This document shows positions 37,479 to 48,306 of a stretch of 64,000 bases of DNA, in pieces (the first letter of the stretch is position 1; every line of letters begins with the position of its first letter). The notes under the pieces were generated by a model. That model did not search any database, was not told where the DNA came from, and saw nothing but the letters and a program-made list of their open reading frames with translations. The DNA is from Lentimonas sp. CC4 (lineage in GTDB: Bacteria > Verrucomicrobiota > Verrucomicrobiia > Opitutales > Coraliomargaritaceae), in the NCBI RefSeq assembly GCF_902728235.1, contig NZ_CACVBO010000001.1, positions 1,468,501 through 1,532,500 on the forward strand, written 5' to 3'. The translations under genes and the position numbers were made by a program.

Positions 37479-38405
37479 ATGGAAGACGTCATCATTTTAG
37501 GCACCGGTTGTGCCGGACTCACTGCAGCTATCTACACAGGCCGCGCTCAATTGAACCCGCTCGTGCTCGAAGGCACACAGCCTGGTGGTCAGCTCACGAC
37601 GACTTCGGAGGTCGAGAATTTCCCTGGTTTCCCTGAGGGCATCGATGGCTACACGATGATGGACAATCTGCGTAAGCAGGCTGCGAAGTTCGGTGCGCGT
37701 TACGAGCATGCCAAGGTCGACAAGATCGAGGTCGAGGGTGCGGTTAAGAAGCTCTACGCAGGTGAAAAAGTTTACGAAGCGAAGACGGTGATCGTCGCAA
37801 CTGGCGCACGTCCACGCTTGATCGGTGTGCCCGGCGAGCAGGAAATGTTCGGCGGCAAGGGAGTGACGACGTGTGCGACCTGTGATGGTGCGTTCTACCG
37901 CGACATGGAAGTGGTCGTCGTCGGTGGTGGTGATTCTGCTGCTGAAGAAGCGCTGTTCCTGACTCGTTTCTGCTCGAAGGTGACATTGATCCACCGTCGT
38001 GATGAGTTGCGTGCGTCGCAAATCATGGCTGACCGTGCGACGTCGCATCCGAAAATCGAGATGGCTTGGAACTCGCTGCCACAGGAGATCCTTGCGGATG
38101 AGAAGGGCTTCACTCGTGCGATTCGTGTAAAAGATGCCAAGAGCGGCGAAGAGCGTGAAATCCCTTGTAAGGGGGCGTTCATCGCAATCGGCCACATCCC
38201 AAATACTGATTTTGTTGAAGGCGTGCTTGAGCGTGATGGCGACGGCTACATCGTGCCGACTGCTGGTAGCCAAGTGAAGACCAAGTATGACGGTTTCTTT
38301 GCTGCAGGCGACTGCGTCGATCACGTCTATCGTCAAGCGATCACTGCTGCGGGCATGGGTTGCCAAGCAGCCATCGAAGCTGAGCGCTATTTGGCGGAAC
38401 TTTAA
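37479..38405 (+). CDS. trxB: Thioredoxin reductase
   Basis: It transfers electrons from NADPH to thioredoxin through FAD. The 308-residue protein has the FAD motif [16 protein letters not shown], the redox pair Cys132-Ala-Thr-Cys135 in [11 protein letters not shown], the NADPH motif [15 protein letters not shown], and the C-terminal FAD motif [23 protein letters not shown]. Length and order match bacterial TrxB. It is transcribed toward pdxH; a 20-bp perfect hairpin made of heptamers separates them. No Shine-Dalgarno sequence precedes ATG 37479. Confidence 0.97.
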   Translation: MEDVIILGTGCAGLTAAIYTGRAQLNPLVLEGTQPGGQLTTTSEVENFPGFPEGIDGYTMMDNLRKQAAKFGARYEHAKVDKIEVEGAVKKLYAGEKVYEAKTVIVATGARPRLIGVPGEQEMFGGKGVTTCATCDGAFYRDMEVVVVGGGDSAAEEALFLTRFCSKVTLIHRRDELRASQIMADRATSHPKIEMAWNSLPQEILADEKGFTRAIRVKDAKSGEEREIPCKGAFIAIGHIPNTDFVEGVLERDGDGYIVPTAGSQVKTKYDGFFAAGDCVDHVYRQAITAAGMGCQAAIEAERYLAEL

Positions 38406-38411
38406 GGAGTT

Positions 38412-38480
38412 GTGAGTAGTGACTGGTGAGTGTTGAATTTCTTATTCGTAACTCACCAGTCACTACTCACTATTCATCCC
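38412..38480. repeat. Heptamer hairpin between trxB and pdxH
   Basis: Purine-rich heptamers follow the trxB stop and pyrimidine-rich ones (TTCGTAA, CTCACCA, GTCACTA, CTCACTA, TTCATCC) end one base before the pdxH ATG. Positions 38412-38431 are perfectly complementary to 38451-38470, giving a 20-bp stem with a 19-base loop. Confidence 0.9.
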
Positions 38481-39122
38481 ATGGACCATCTCTCCGAGCT
38501 TCGCGACGACTACACTAAGGCTGCTTTGCGGTCTGCGGATCTAGCGGCGGATCCATTTGCTCAGTTTGAGCAATGGTTCCGTCAAGCTGAAGCGTGCGAG
38601 GTGCAAGAGCCGAATGCGATGTGCTTGGCTACCGTGGGTGCGGGCGGGCAACCGTCCACGCGAGTCGTGTTGCTAAAGGCGTTTTCCGAAAAAGGGCTCG
38701 TTTTTTATACCAACTACGAAAGTCGCAAGGCGACCGAGATGGAGGCCAACCCGAAGGTGTCGGCTAATTTCCTGTGGTTACCGTTGCAGCGTCAGGTCAA
38801 CGTGACTGGCCGCGTCGAGCGCGTGTCTAAGGTGACTGCGCTGAAATATTTTCTTTCCCGTCCGTTTGCGAGCCGACTGGGAGCCTGGAGCTCGCCGCAG
38901 AGCCAGGTGATCGGTTCGCGCCAAATCTTGGAAGCGAAGCTGGATCAGATGAAGCGTAAGTTTGCCAATGGTGAAGTGCCGCTGCCCGATAACTGGGGCG
39001 GTTACCGTATCGTGCCCGAGACCTTTGAATTCTGGCAAGGCGGTGGCGGACGTTTACACGATCGTTTCATGTATCGACGTGATGAGGGTGGACAATGGGC
39101 ACCCGCACGTTTGGCTCCCTAG
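38481..39122 (+). CDS. pdxH: Pyridoxamine 5'-phosphate oxidase
   Basis: It makes pyridoxal phosphate with FMN and oxygen. The start at ATG 38481 gives 213 residues, the usual length. Motifs: [44 protein letters not shown], the FMN-binding [49 protein letters not shown] and the terminal [19 protein letters not shown]. An upstream in-frame ATG at 38430 falls in the heptamer array and is rejected. Confidence 0.97.
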   Translation: MDHLSELRDDYTKAALRSADLAADPFAQFEQWFRQAEACEVQEPNAMCLATVGAGGQPSTRVVLLKAFSEKGLVFYTNYESRKATEMEANPKVSANFLWLPLQRQVNVTGRVERVSKVTALKYFLSRPFASRLGAWSSPQSQVIGSRQILEAKLDQMKRKFANGEVPLPDNWGGYRIVPETFEFWQGGGGRLHDRFMYRRDEGGQWAPARLAP

Positions 39123-39133
39123 ACGGCTGTGCC

Positions 39134-39223
39134 GTTAATGGCTGATTGGTAATGGCTAATGACTGACTTCATATTTTAATACTTTTCACTTTCTCACTCC
39201 TCACCACCACTTTCACTTTTCAC
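39134..39223. repeat. Heptamer repeats in the pdxH-PHP gene spacer
   Basis: Units GTTAATG, GCTGATT, GGTAATG, GCTAATG, ACTGACT (39134-39168) follow the pdxH stop. Pyrimidine-rich units (TTTTCAC, TTTCTCAC, TCCTCAC, TTTTCAC) at 39183-39223 end 7 bases before ATG 39231. Confidence 0.8.
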
Positions 39224-39230
39224 TATACAG

Positions 39231-40052
39231 ATGCGCGTTGACTCACATATGCACACTACCCTTTGCGGCCATGCCATCGGTGCGCCGATCGAGTATGTGA
39301 TGACTGCAGTGGAGCAGGGGATCGATGTGATGACGATTACTTGCCACATTCCGATGGAGTGGGAGGCATTTGGTCAGGCCGGGATTCGTATGCGCCTGGA
39401 TCAATTGGACCAGTATCGTAAGTTGGTTTTTGATACTGCCGCGAAGGCTAAGCCATTGGGCGTGGAAGTGCTTTGCGGAATCGAGGCCGAGGTGTATCCA
39501 GATGAGTCGCACATGGAGCCGATGGACGAGATTCTTGCTGAGTATGAGTGGGACTTTGTGCTCGGCTCACTGCATGCGCAGTGCCAGAGCTATTTAATTT
39601 GGTTAAAGAAGAACAAGGTCGAGAGCGATGCCATGCGGATCGACAGTTATTTTCGTCATCTCAAAGACGGTGCGCAATCTGGACGTTACGATAGTATGTC
39701 GCACCCCGATGTGATTCGCACTTACGGTGTGATCCGCGAGTTCAAGCCCGCGGAACACGAGGAAGTGATTCGCGACTTTCTGCAAGCGGTTGTGGATGAA
39801 GACATTTGTATGGAGGTCAATACCAGTGGCCTGACCAAGGGTGACTTTGAAGTGCACCCTGACCCGCTAATTTTAGACTGGGCGAGCGAGATGGGCGTGA
39901 AGCTTACGATCGGTTCGGATTCACATCGCCCGTATTCTGTCGGTCAGTTCTTCGATACGATTCAGCCGATGCTCCGTGAGAAGGGCTTTAAGGATCTACA
40001 CTATTTCCGCGGACGTAAGCGTATTCGGATTGATATGCCGAAGTGGGACTGA
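39231..40052 (+). CDS. PHP-domain phosphatase, HisJ-like histidinol-phosphatase
   Basis: The 273-residue protein has the metal-binding motifs of PHP phosphoesterases: [47 protein letters not shown] and the terminal [12 protein letters not shown]. Length and motif layout match HisJ-type histidinol-phosphate phosphatases, the penultimate enzyme of histidine synthesis. No his genes are nearby, so a different phosphate ester cannot be excluded. The leader is a pyrimidine-rich array. Confidence 0.87.
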   Translation: MRVDSHMHTTLCGHAIGAPIEYVMTAVEQGIDVMTITCHIPMEWEAFGQAGIRMRLDQLDQYRKLVFDTAAKAKPLGVEVLCGIEAEVYPDESHMEPMDEILAEYEWDFVLGSLHAQCQSYLIWLKKNKVESDAMRIDSYFRHLKDGAQSGRYDSMSHPDVIRTYGVIREFKPAEHEEVIRDFLQAVVDEDICMEVNTSGLTKGDFEVHPDPLILDWASEMGVKLTIGSDSHRPYSVGQFFDTIQPMLREKGFKDLHYFRGRKRIRIDMPKWD

Positions 40053-40125
40053 GTGGCTGATTGTTTGAGACAGTTGCTACTGTTTTGCTATCGACATTGA
40101 GAGGTTGCTACGGGACGTTGATTTG

Positions 40126-41520
40126 ATGATCAAGAAAATCACGTTAGTTCTCTGCGCTTTGGTCGCCCTCTTGATTTTTGGGGTAGTGATGCTTTGCTTG
40201 TGGCTCAACCAACAAGCACCAAAAGAAATCGAAGCGGCGAAGCAGCGATTGCATGAGATGGGAGCGCCGATGACTTTGGAGGAGGCGTTATTGCTTGCTG
40301 TTCCTGACGAAAAAAATGCTGCACCTTTGTATCTCGAGCTTGTCGACTTTTCCGAAAAGACCTCTGCAGTCGCAGAGGCGGATGATCTGCTCGAGCAGCA
40401 GGTTTTCGGCGAATATTACGATAAAGACTGGGAGTATATTCTTCGATTTGAGCTCCGCGATGAGGAGTGGGGTGTGCTGGAGGAGGCGGTTGAGATGCTC
40501 GAGCAAGTTGGTTATTTTGAGCGGATTGAGGCCATCACAGTGTGCTCATACTTTCGACCAGATTGGGATTTTGAGCAAGGTCCTGCAATGTTGATACCTG
40601 AAATTACTCCAGCGAGAGAAGCTGGGCGTTGGTGTCTTGCACGTGCATTTTTACGTATGAGAGCCAATCAGCCAGTGGCTGCGCTGGCAGACCTGAAAGG
40701 GGCTTACGTGCTGAGCGACCAGATGGCTCAAGGTCAGACTTTGATCAATGCCTTAATCAGTTGTGCGATCCGATTAATGGCGAACAAAAGCCTAGAGACA
40801 ATGAGCCGTGAGGGGTATGATCTGAGTATGTTGGATTCTTCGGTGTGGGATTTCTCGATGATGAGTCATTGGTTGCCAGCGTTGGATCTAGAGCGCTTGG
40901 GGATGGGGCGAGTTGTTTTTGAGACCTTGCTTTATGGTAGCGACGAGGAGCGTATGACTTTATTACAGGGAGAGAGTCGTGCCATGCATACCATTGGAAC
41001 TCTCGGGTTAATTCGTTGGTTTTTTGAATATGATTATGCCACTTATTTGAATTTGATGGCCGACGTGCGTGGGCAGGTCGGTTTTTCTCCAGCTGAGTTA
41101 AAGGCGGCTGATGCTGAGTTGCAGGAGCAAATGTTGGAGGCCAAGCGTAACTATCGCATACTGACGTGCATCCTAATGCCTACGACCTATCATGTTCAGA
41201 TGAGGATGACACAATGTGAGGCTCGTGACCGATTGGCGCAGACAGGCCTCGCGTTGAGTGCATATCATGCTGAGCATAATAGCTACCCGCATTCTTTGAG
41301 TGACTTAGTGCCGAGTTATTTGTCCGAACTTCAGTTGGATCCGTTTTCGGAAGCTCCGCTGGTTTATCAATGGCTTGAAGGTGGGTATCAGCTCTACAGC
41401 GTTGGAGTGAATGGTCTAGATGAGGGGGGTGTTGAGCGAGTCGATGCCGACATTGATGAAGGCGACCTTATTTGGACAGGTGCTGGGAGTGTGTTGAAGC
41501 GAATTGATCTGCTTCAGTAG
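40126..41520 (+). CDS. Membrane-anchored protein of unknown function (PDExN family, copy 1)
   Basis: Starting at ATG 40126, the 464-residue protein has one N-terminal membrane helix (TLVLCALVALLIFGVVMLCL) and a large helical extracytoplasmic part with AVPDEKNAAPLYLELV near residue 70. Its C-terminal segment (LSDLVPSYLSELQLDPFSEAPLVYQW) resembles the pseudopilin-like end pieces found in many planctomycete and verrucomicrobial proteins. The gene at 48307-49791 encodes a protein with the same layout and a matching PDExN motif, so the two are distant paralogues. No catalytic motif is visible. Confidence 0.72.
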   Translation: MIKKITLVLCALVALLIFGVVMLCLWLNQQAPKEIEAAKQRLHEMGAPMTLEEALLLAVPDEKNAAPLYLELVDFSEKTSAVAEADDLLEQQVFGEYYDKDWEYILRFELRDEEWGVLEEAVEMLEQVGYFERIEAITVCSYFRPDWDFEQGPAMLIPEITPAREAGRWCLARAFLRMRANQPVAALADLKGAYVLSDQMAQGQTLINALISCAIRLMANKSLETMSREGYDLSMLDSSVWDFSMMSHWLPALDLERLGMGRVVFETLLYGSDEERMTLLQGESRAMHTIGTLGLIRWFFEYDYATYLNLMADVRGQVGFSPAELKAADAELQEQMLEAKRNYRILTCILMPTTYHVQMRMTQCEARDRLAQTGLALSAYHAEHNSYPHSLSDLVPSYLSELQLDPFSEAPLVYQWLEGGYQLYSVGVNGLDEGGVERVDADIDEGDLIWTGAGSVLKRIDLLQ

Positions 41521-41536
41521 GGCTGAGTGGGGGACG

Positions 41537-42412
41537 TTACACACTCTCGACCAGCACAGTCTGAATCGTGGCTGTTGAAATGCCGCGGATGATCGAGGCG
41601 GCGAGTTCACCGCTTGAATGCAGCGCGGTGGCTAGTTTTGCCTGCGTGCAGCGATGGATCGTGACGTTGCGGCTATTGGATAAGTTGCGCTGGTTGAGCG
41701 CGGTGAGCACTGCGGGGACGCTGGGATTGAAGGCGATGTTTTCTGCGGTGCGGCCGGTGAAGTGTTGGCCGTCGGCGCATTCGATGACGAAGCCTTCGGG
41801 GGTGTGCGTGTAAGGGGTGTAGCTGCGTTGCGCGGCGTTGATCGCGCGCTGTGCAGTCGTTTGTTGGTTTGGGGCGATGCTTTGAAGCTTGGATGGTGGG
41901 CTATCGAGAAGTCCTTGTCCGCTTTGCCGTTGCTGGCCGAAGGGCATCGGTAACAGTTCACTGAGCGAGGTCTGTGTTTGGCCGACGATGATAGGCAGAG
42001 TCGTCGCGTTGGGCAGCTCCCATAGAAACTGGCGGCAGTGTCCGCAAGGGGCTGCGGAGATCGCGAGTGCTTGTAGTGCGCGCTCGCCGTGCATCCAGGC
42101 GTTGAGGACTGCAGATTGCTCTGCGTGGAGCGTGGCGCTGAGCGGTGTGCCAGTAAATTCGAGATTACTACCGAGGTAGAGTGCGCCAGATGCGCCGACT
42201 GCGATAGCTCCGACTTTGAACCCCGATATGGGAGCGATGGAAAATATCGCGGCGAGGGGGAGGAGTGTTTGCGCGAGTTCGATTGCTGGACTGGCGAAGT
42301 CGGTCAGTTTGCCGCCAAACTGCGGCGCGCAAAGCTGGTTTAATAGGAGAGACTGCTCGGTTGCTGGGAGTGTGCTGAGTGCATCTTTAAAGTCGTCTGC
42401 TTTGAGTTCCAT
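41537..42412 (-). CDS. cdd: Cytidine deaminase, two-domain type
   Basis: It deaminates cytidine and deoxycytidine for pyrimidine salvage. The 291-residue length and duplicated domain match the E. coli-type dimeric enzyme. The N-terminal domain holds the catalytic zinc site: HAEQSAVLNAW and PCGHCRQFLWEL (His, two Cys and the proton-shuttling Glu). The C-terminal domain keeps the fold (AAQRSYTPYTHTPEGFVIE, GRTAENIAFNPSVPA) but lacks zinc ligands. It lies just upstream of nothing co-directional except the DUF4870 gene, which precedes it on the same strand by 6 bases. Confidence 0.92.
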   Translation of the reverse strand: MELKADDFKDALSTLPATEQSLLLNQLCAPQFGGKLTDFASPAIELAQTLLPLAAIFSIAPISGFKVGAIAVGASGALYLGSNLEFTGTPLSATLHAEQSAVLNAWMHGERALQALAISAAPCGHCRQFLWELPNATTLPIIVGQTQTSLSELLPMPFGQQRQSGQGLLDSPPSKLQSIAPNQQTTAQRAINAAQRSYTPYTHTPEGFVIECADGQHFTGRTAENIAFNPSVPAVLTALNQRNLSNSRNVTIHRCTQAKLATALHSSGELAASIIRGISTATIQTVLVESV

Positions 42413-42418
42413 CAGTGG

Positions 42419-42886
42419 CTATTGGATGAAGCGAATCGTGCATGGGTAGGTGTAGCTCTGTCCTTCGCTGGCTTTGATACCTGCAATAATCGTGTAGACG
42501 ATGGCCGCGATGCCCAGTCCGATGCCAGCGAGCATGATCGCTGGCACTAGCAGTATACCAATGAAGGGGATGATGGCAGCTGGTATCATCAAGACGAACA
42601 GCGCCACGCCGTAGATGATCACTGAAATCTGGAAGTTGAGCGATTCTTTGCCACATAGATCGACGAGTGGGTCTTCGTCGCGCTTGATGAGCCAAACGAT
42701 CAAGGGGCCCAGGATATTACCAAAGGGAATGCCGATCAATGCGACCAGTGCCAGTAAATGGCACAGCATTGGCATTGTATTGTCAGGTTTGGTCTCAGTT
42801 TGAGGCTCAGTGTTTGGAATCACTGGCGGTTGCTGCGCTTCGGCTTCATTTGAAGGCTCGGTGGGGTTGGTTGCATCGTTATCCAT
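42419..42886 (-). CDS. DUF4870 membrane protein
   Basis: The 155-residue protein (start ATG 42886) has a polar, Pro/Glu/Thr-rich N-terminus of about 40 residues. Three membrane helices follow (MLCHLLALVALIGIPFGNI, VIIYGVALFVLMIPAAIIPF, LLVPAIMLAGIGLGIAAIVY). The motif LIVWLIKRDEDPLVDLCGKESLNFQI is characteristic of DUF4870 (given here in parts: WLIKRDEDP and KESLNFQ). Function unknown. It is immediately upstream of cdd, with six bases between them. Confidence 0.9.
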   Translation of the reverse strand: MDNDATNPTEPSNEAEAQQPPVIPNTEPQTETKPDNTMPMLCHLLALVALIGIPFGNILGPLIVWLIKRDEDPLVDLCGKESLNFQISVIIYGVALFVLMIPAAIIPFIGILLVPAIMLAGIGLGIAAIVYTIIAGIKASEGQSYTYPCTIRFIQ

Positions 42887-42982
42887 TAGGGTGCCTAGCG
42901 TAGTGGACCGAAGGCATCGGGCAACTGTGAAATGAGGGGATGGGGAACGTTCAAGGTGTGAACACGGTCGAGTTGGACGATG

Positions 42983-43030
42983 GTCGGGCTTTGCCGCTGA
43001 GGTCGACACGACTGGCGTCGTATCGCTACG
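42983..43030. repeat. Dispersed repeat R1, second copy
   Basis: It matches 29381-29427 over nearly its whole length, ending in the hairpin ACACGACTGGCGTCGTATCG. It lies in the 181-base spacer between the DUF4870 and yaaA genes. Confidence 0.8.
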
Positions 43031-43067
43031 TGGGGTTTGTGTTTGTGAATGATTTGACCGTTCTTTG

Positions 43068-43844
43068 CTATTTCTGTTCGGCTCTCAGGAATACGAGACT
43101 CTTGGCATCCGACGCATCTGCGTTGAACTGATATCCACCAGTATTGAAAGTCTTCAAGTCCTCGGCGGACTGCACGTTGTTACGCACAATGAAGTCGGCC
43201 ATCATACCGCGGGCCTTTTTCGCATAGAACGAGATGATCTTATACTTGCCGTTCTTTTCGTCCTTGAAGACGGGCGTTATCAGTTGGCCGTCGAGTTCCT
43301 TCGGTTTGACGGACGAGAAGTATTCATTTGATGCGAGATTGACGATGAGGTCAGAGCCCGAGGCTTTGAGATCTTTGTTGAGCAGCTCGGTGATGGTGCT
43401 ACCCCAGAATTTGTAGAGGTTAGTGCCGCGTGTATTGGGAAACTTGGTGCCCATTTCGAGGCGATACGGTTGCATACGGTCGAGTGGACGGAGCACGCCG
43501 TAGAGGCCAGATAGGATGCGGATCTGTTGTTGAGCGGCCTCGAAGTCTTCAGTCGACCAGTCTGTGAGCGCCATGCCCTGATAGACGTCGCCAGTAAATG
43601 CGAGGATTGCTTGGCGGCTATTCTTGGCGGTGAACTTTGGGCTGTAGCTCTGAAAGCGTGCGTGGTTGAGTTCTGCGAGTTTCGGACTGATACGCATGAG
43701 TGCGCCGACTTCTTCGGCGCTGAGTGTCTTGAGCTCGTCAATCAACTGCGCGGAATCTGCAGCCAAGCGGGGCTGTGTCGCTTTCTTGGTTAGAAGCGGT
43801 GCGTCGTAGTCCAGTGACTTTGCGGGAGATAGGAGAATCAACAT
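43068..43844 (-). CDS. yaaA: YaaA family peroxide-stress DNA-binding protein
   Basis: The start at ATG 43844 gives 258 residues, the family length. Motifs: MLILLSPAKSLDYD at the N-terminus, LSAEEVGALMRIS, AILAFTGDVYQGM, ILSGLYGVLRPLD, PYRLEMGT, VNLASNEYFSSV and FYAKKARGMMADF. YaaA lowers intracellular iron damage under peroxide stress in E. coli. It stands alone. A 7-bp tandem array starts about 53 bases upstream of the start. Confidence 0.95.
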   Translation of the reverse strand: MLILLSPAKSLDYDAPLLTKKATQPRLAADSAQLIDELKTLSAEEVGALMRISPKLAELNHARFQSYSPKFTAKNSRQAILAFTGDVYQGMALTDWSTEDFEAAQQQIRILSGLYGVLRPLDRMQPYRLEMGTKFPNTRGTNLYKFWGSTITELLNKDLKASGSDLIVNLASNEYFSSVKPKELDGQLITPVFKDEKNGKYKIISFYAKKARGMMADFIVRNNVQSAEDLKTFNTGGYQFNADASDAKSLVFLRAEQK

Positions 43845-43897
43845 ATCGTCAAACAAGTCTGAATCGTTTCGAGTGCAAGCGGGAAGCAATTTAATTA

Positions 43898-43970
43898 GAG
43901 ACCTGAGACCTGAGACCTGAGACCTGAGACCTGAGAGCTGAGGGCTGAGGGCTGAGAGCTGAGACCTGAG
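43898..43970. repeat. Ten-unit heptamer array upstream of yaaA
   Basis: Five GAGACCT units are followed by GAGAGCT, GAGGGCT, GAGGGCT, GAGAGCT and GAGACCT. This is the cleanest array in the window. Confidence 0.95.
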
Positions 43971-44010
43971 TAGCAGCGGCATCTTGCCGCTTACTGATTC
44001 TCAAGGGGAA

Positions 44011-44232
44011 AGCGGCTATACTGCCGCGCATCCAGAATTGTGAAACCGAAGAATCTGTCGTAGGGCGGCACCCGCGAAGGCAGCTAAAGTTTAACAACAT
44101 CCTATGCGTGTGGCCTTTGCGCGGTCTTCGCCAATTCGACAGAGCTCATGGTCTGGGACAAGCAAAGCCACTACAGCAAGATCGCCGAATAGCATGAATG
44201 CGCTTTTCACAAATCATGATGCGTGTGAGTAT
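44011..44232 (+). repeat. Large dispersed repeat, left copy flanking lysA
   Basis: This segment (from AGCGGCTATACTGCCGCGCA to about GCGTGTGAGTATAG) matches the reverse complement of 45710-45966 through long near-identical blocks, such as GGCGGCACCCGCGAAGGCAG and CTTTGCGCGGTCTTCGC. The left copy has about 27 extra bases near 44134-44160. Both outer and inner ends are shared, so the element has defined boundaries. The 475-base spacer holding it has no other gene. Confidence 0.85.
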
Positions 44233-44319
44233 AGAAGCCGCTTCTGCTGAGTGTAGTCAGATCGTAGACTTGATACATCGCGCTTGCCAGCGGTGGCGAG
44301 GCGCCTTTACTACTGCGCC

Positions 44320-45585
44320 ATGGCCAATTATTCGCAGCCCAGATTTCTTGATTACAACACCGCACGCACAATTGCGGACGACTTCGGCTCGCCCGTGTAT
44401 GTCTATGACATGGCAACCTTGAAGGCCAACGCCGCTGATGTGCTCGCATTTCCGAATGCCTTTGGTCTCACCGCGCGCTATGCGATGAAGGCGTCGCCGA
44501 ATGCTGCGATCCTGAAGATTTTTAACGAAGCCGGCCTGCACATCGATGCGAGCTCGGGGAATGAAGTGCGCCGTGCAATCGCTGCGGGCGTGCCTGCAGC
44601 TAACATCAGCCTGAGCACTCAGGAGTTGCCGGCCGATTTTGCAGAACTCTACGAGTTGGGGATCGAGATCAACGCGTGCTCGCTCAATCAGTTGGAGCGC
44701 TTTGGCCAGGCCTGCCCAGGCAAGTCTATCGGAGTGCGCTTTAACCCTGGTTCTGGGTCGGGGGGGAATAACCGCACGAATGTTGGCGGCCCAGCGTCGA
44801 GCTTTGGCATCTGGCACGAGTGGATCGATCAAGTGCAGGCGATCGTCGCGCAGTATGATTTAAAGGTGATTCGCATCCATACACACATTGGCTCGGGCAG
44901 TGATCCTGCTGTATGGCAAAAGATTTCCGGCATGAGCCTCGAGCTCGTTCGCCAGTTCCCTGATGTGGTCGCATTGAATCTCGGCGGTGGCTACAAGGTG
45001 GCTCGCATGGAGGACGAAGTCGGCACAGATCTACAAGAGTGTGGTGCACCGGTTGCGGAGAAGTTCCGTGAATTTGCAAAGGAGACCGGTCGTGAGATCC
45101 GTTTGGAGGTCGAGCCTGGCACCTATCTGTTGGCAAATACCTGTTCGGTGCTTTCGACCGTGCAAGATATCGTGTCCACAGGAGCGGACGGTTATGAGTT
45201 TTTGAAGCTCAATACGGGCATGACTGAAATCCTGCGTCCGTCTATCTATGGCGCACAGCACCCGATTTACATTCTTCAAGGTGACGCACCAGCTGAGACG
45301 CGTAATTATATGATTGCAGGGCATTGCTGTGAGTCGGGTGATATTTTGACACCGGCACCGGGGGATCCAGAGCTGCTCGCGACACGATCCTTGCCAGTTT
45401 GCACGATTGGTGACTTGTGCGTGATCGATGGTGCGGGTGCGTATTGCGCGGCGATGTCGACCAAGCACTACAACTCCTATCCCGAAGCAGCTGAAATCAT
45501 GCTGGATGAGGCGAAGGTGCCGCATGTGATCCGCAAGCGCCAGAAGCTCGAAGATATTTGGGCGAACGAAGTGGCGTTGGGGTAA
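44320..45585 (+). CDS. lysA: Diaminopimelate decarboxylase
   Basis: This PLP enzyme makes lysine from meso-diaminopimelate. The start at ATG 44320 gives 421 residues. Motifs: the N-terminal [13 protein letters not shown], the PLP Lys in [22 protein letters not shown], the phosphate-binding [19 protein letters not shown], the active-site Cys in [11 protein letters not shown], and the C-terminal [19 protein letters not shown]. It is related to the group that also includes carboxynorspermidine decarboxylase, so that activity is a less likely alternative. The gene lies between two inverted copies of a large repeat. Confidence 0.88.
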   Translation: MANYSQPRFLDYNTARTIADDFGSPVYVYDMATLKANAADVLAFPNAFGLTARYAMKASPNAAILKIFNEAGLHIDASSGNEVRRAIAAGVPAANISLSTQELPADFAELYELGIEINACSLNQLERFGQACPGKSIGVRFNPGSGSGGNNRTNVGGPASSFGIWHEWIDQVQAIVAQYDLKVIRIHTHIGSGSDPAVWQKISGMSLELVRQFPDVVALNLGGGYKVARMEDEVGTDLQECGAPVAEKFREFAKETGREIRLEVEPGTYLLANTCSVLSTVQDIVSTGADGYEFLKLNTGMTEILRPSIYGAQHPIYILQGDAPAETRNYMIAGHCCESGDILTPAPGDPELLATRSLPVCTIGDLCVIDGAGAYCAAMSTKHYNSYPEAAEIMLDEAKVPHVIRKRQKLEDIWANEVALG

Positions 45586-45592
45586 GAGCACT

Positions 45593-45680
45593 GGGATCGG
45601 CTGTCTTCAGCGGCCGTTCTTTTATTCATTTATCGGGGTGTGCTGTGGCTTAGGATCGGCGGCTAAAGCGGCCGATCCTT
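45593..45680. repeat. Dispersed repeat R2, first copy
   Basis: GATCGGCTGTCTTCAGCGGC followed by CGTTCTTTTATT and a second palindromic block (GGATCGGCGGCTAAAGCGGC) match 45947-46029 and 51638-51730. Confidence 0.7.
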
Positions 45681-45709
45681 GGCTGAGTTTGCACTGGGAT
45701 CGGCTGTCT

Positions 45710-45966
45710 TTATACTCACGCGCATCATGATTTGTGAAAAACGTATTCATGCTACTTCGCTATCTTAGCGTAGGGGCTTTGCTTGCGAAGACCGCGCAAA
45801 GGCCGCACGCATAGGAAGTTGTAAAACTTTAGCTGCCTTCGCGGGTGCCGCCCTTCGACAAGCTCAGGGCCTAGAGCCTGTCGAAACGACAAGCAGCACC
45901 CCTACGCCAGATGCTTCGATTTCACAAATCACAATTTATCATGCGCGGCAGTATAGCTGCCGTTCT
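45710..45966 (-). repeat. Large dispersed repeat, right copy flanking lysA
   Basis: Inverted relative to the left copy at 44011-44232. It carries an insertion of about 55 bases containing TTCGACAAGCTC...GAGCCTGTCGAA (about 45848-45888) exactly where the left copy reads GTAGGGCGGCACCC without interruption. This looks like a small hairpin element nested in a larger one. The 545-base spacer (45586-46130) has no gene. Confidence 0.85.
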
Positions 45967-46029
45967 TTCATTTCGTTTATCGGTTCATGCAGTGACTTAG
46001 GATCGGAGGCAGCTAAAAGCGGGCGATCC
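45947..46029. repeat. Dispersed repeat R2, second copy
   Basis: AGCTGCCGTTCTTTCATTTC, CGGTTCATGCAGTGACTTAG and GATCGGAGGCAGCTAAAAGC correspond block by block to R2 at 45593-45680 and 51638-51730. It overlaps the outer end of the large repeat. Confidence 0.65.
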
Positions 46030-46130
46030 TGATTGGGGCTCGTTATTTACTTTTTAAGTATCCTTCCTTGCGTTGCTGAAAACATAAAGTAATAGGTTTG
46101 AGTAGTTCTGCTAATTAACCCCCTGTTGCT

Positions 46131-46397
46131 ATGAAAAACGATCACCCTGCAGCCCATCGTCGGGCGTGTCTCAAACTCGTGCTTGGCCTGTTGGCCGTTT
46201 GGTTCTCAGTCAGCTTCGGTTGCGGCATACTATTTCGGGACTGGTTGGATGCCAATGCGCCGCAAGTCGGTAATGCGCCCTTTGGGTTCTGGATGGCGCA
46301 ACAAGGTGCCATCATCTGCTTCGTTCTCTTGCTCGTGGTCTACGCGTTCTTAATGAACCGCCTCGATGCCAAGCACGGCTACACTGAAGACAAGTAA
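46131..46397 (+). CDS. DUF4212 small subunit of a sodium/solute symporter
   Basis: The 88-residue membrane protein has two helices (LKLVLGLLAVWFSVSFGCGIL and GAIICFVLLLVVYAFLMN). The conserved pattern includes GNAPFGFWMAQQG between them and the terminal MNRLDAKHG. DUF4212 proteins are nearly always encoded next to a VC_2705-type sodium:solute symporter, as here (15 bases upstream). They are believed to be a small accessory subunit. The start lies in a non-Shine-Dalgarno context. Confidence 0.95.
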   Translation: MKNDHPAAHRRACLKLVLGLLAVWFSVSFGCGILFRDWLDANAPQVGNAPFGFWMAQQGAIICFVLLLVVYAFLMNRLDAKHGYTEDK

Positions 46398-46412
46398 CCT
46401 GAGCTTAATACG

Positions 46413-48231
<1,819 letters not shown>

Positions 48232-48233
<2 letters not shown>

Positions 48234-48273
48234 GAATTAGGAATTAAGAATTAGGAATTGAGAATTAGGAGGT
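48232..48273 (+). repeat. Purine-rich heptamers starting in the symporter stop codon
   Basis: Units GAGAATT, AGGAATT, AAGAATT, AGGAATT, GAGAATT, AGGAGGT begin at the second base of the TGA stop (48231-48233). The spacer to the convergent gene is 73 bases. Confidence 0.9.
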
Positions 48274-48306
48274 TGGGAGACTTCGCGGGTGGCGCACGTA
48301 GCACTC

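Noticed and set aside
37497..38366. Long open frame (289 codons) antisense to trxB
   Set aside because: It lies entirely opposite trxB, which has every family motif. The antisense product is rich in His, Arg, Thr and Ser as expected from a shadow frame and matches no family.
43898..43970. Possible CRISPR array upstream of yaaA
   Set aside because: The units are 7 bp with no spacers between them, and no cas genes are present.
44257..44832. Antisense open frame opposite the start of lysA
   Set aside because: It is a shadow of the lysA coding sequence and has no motif.
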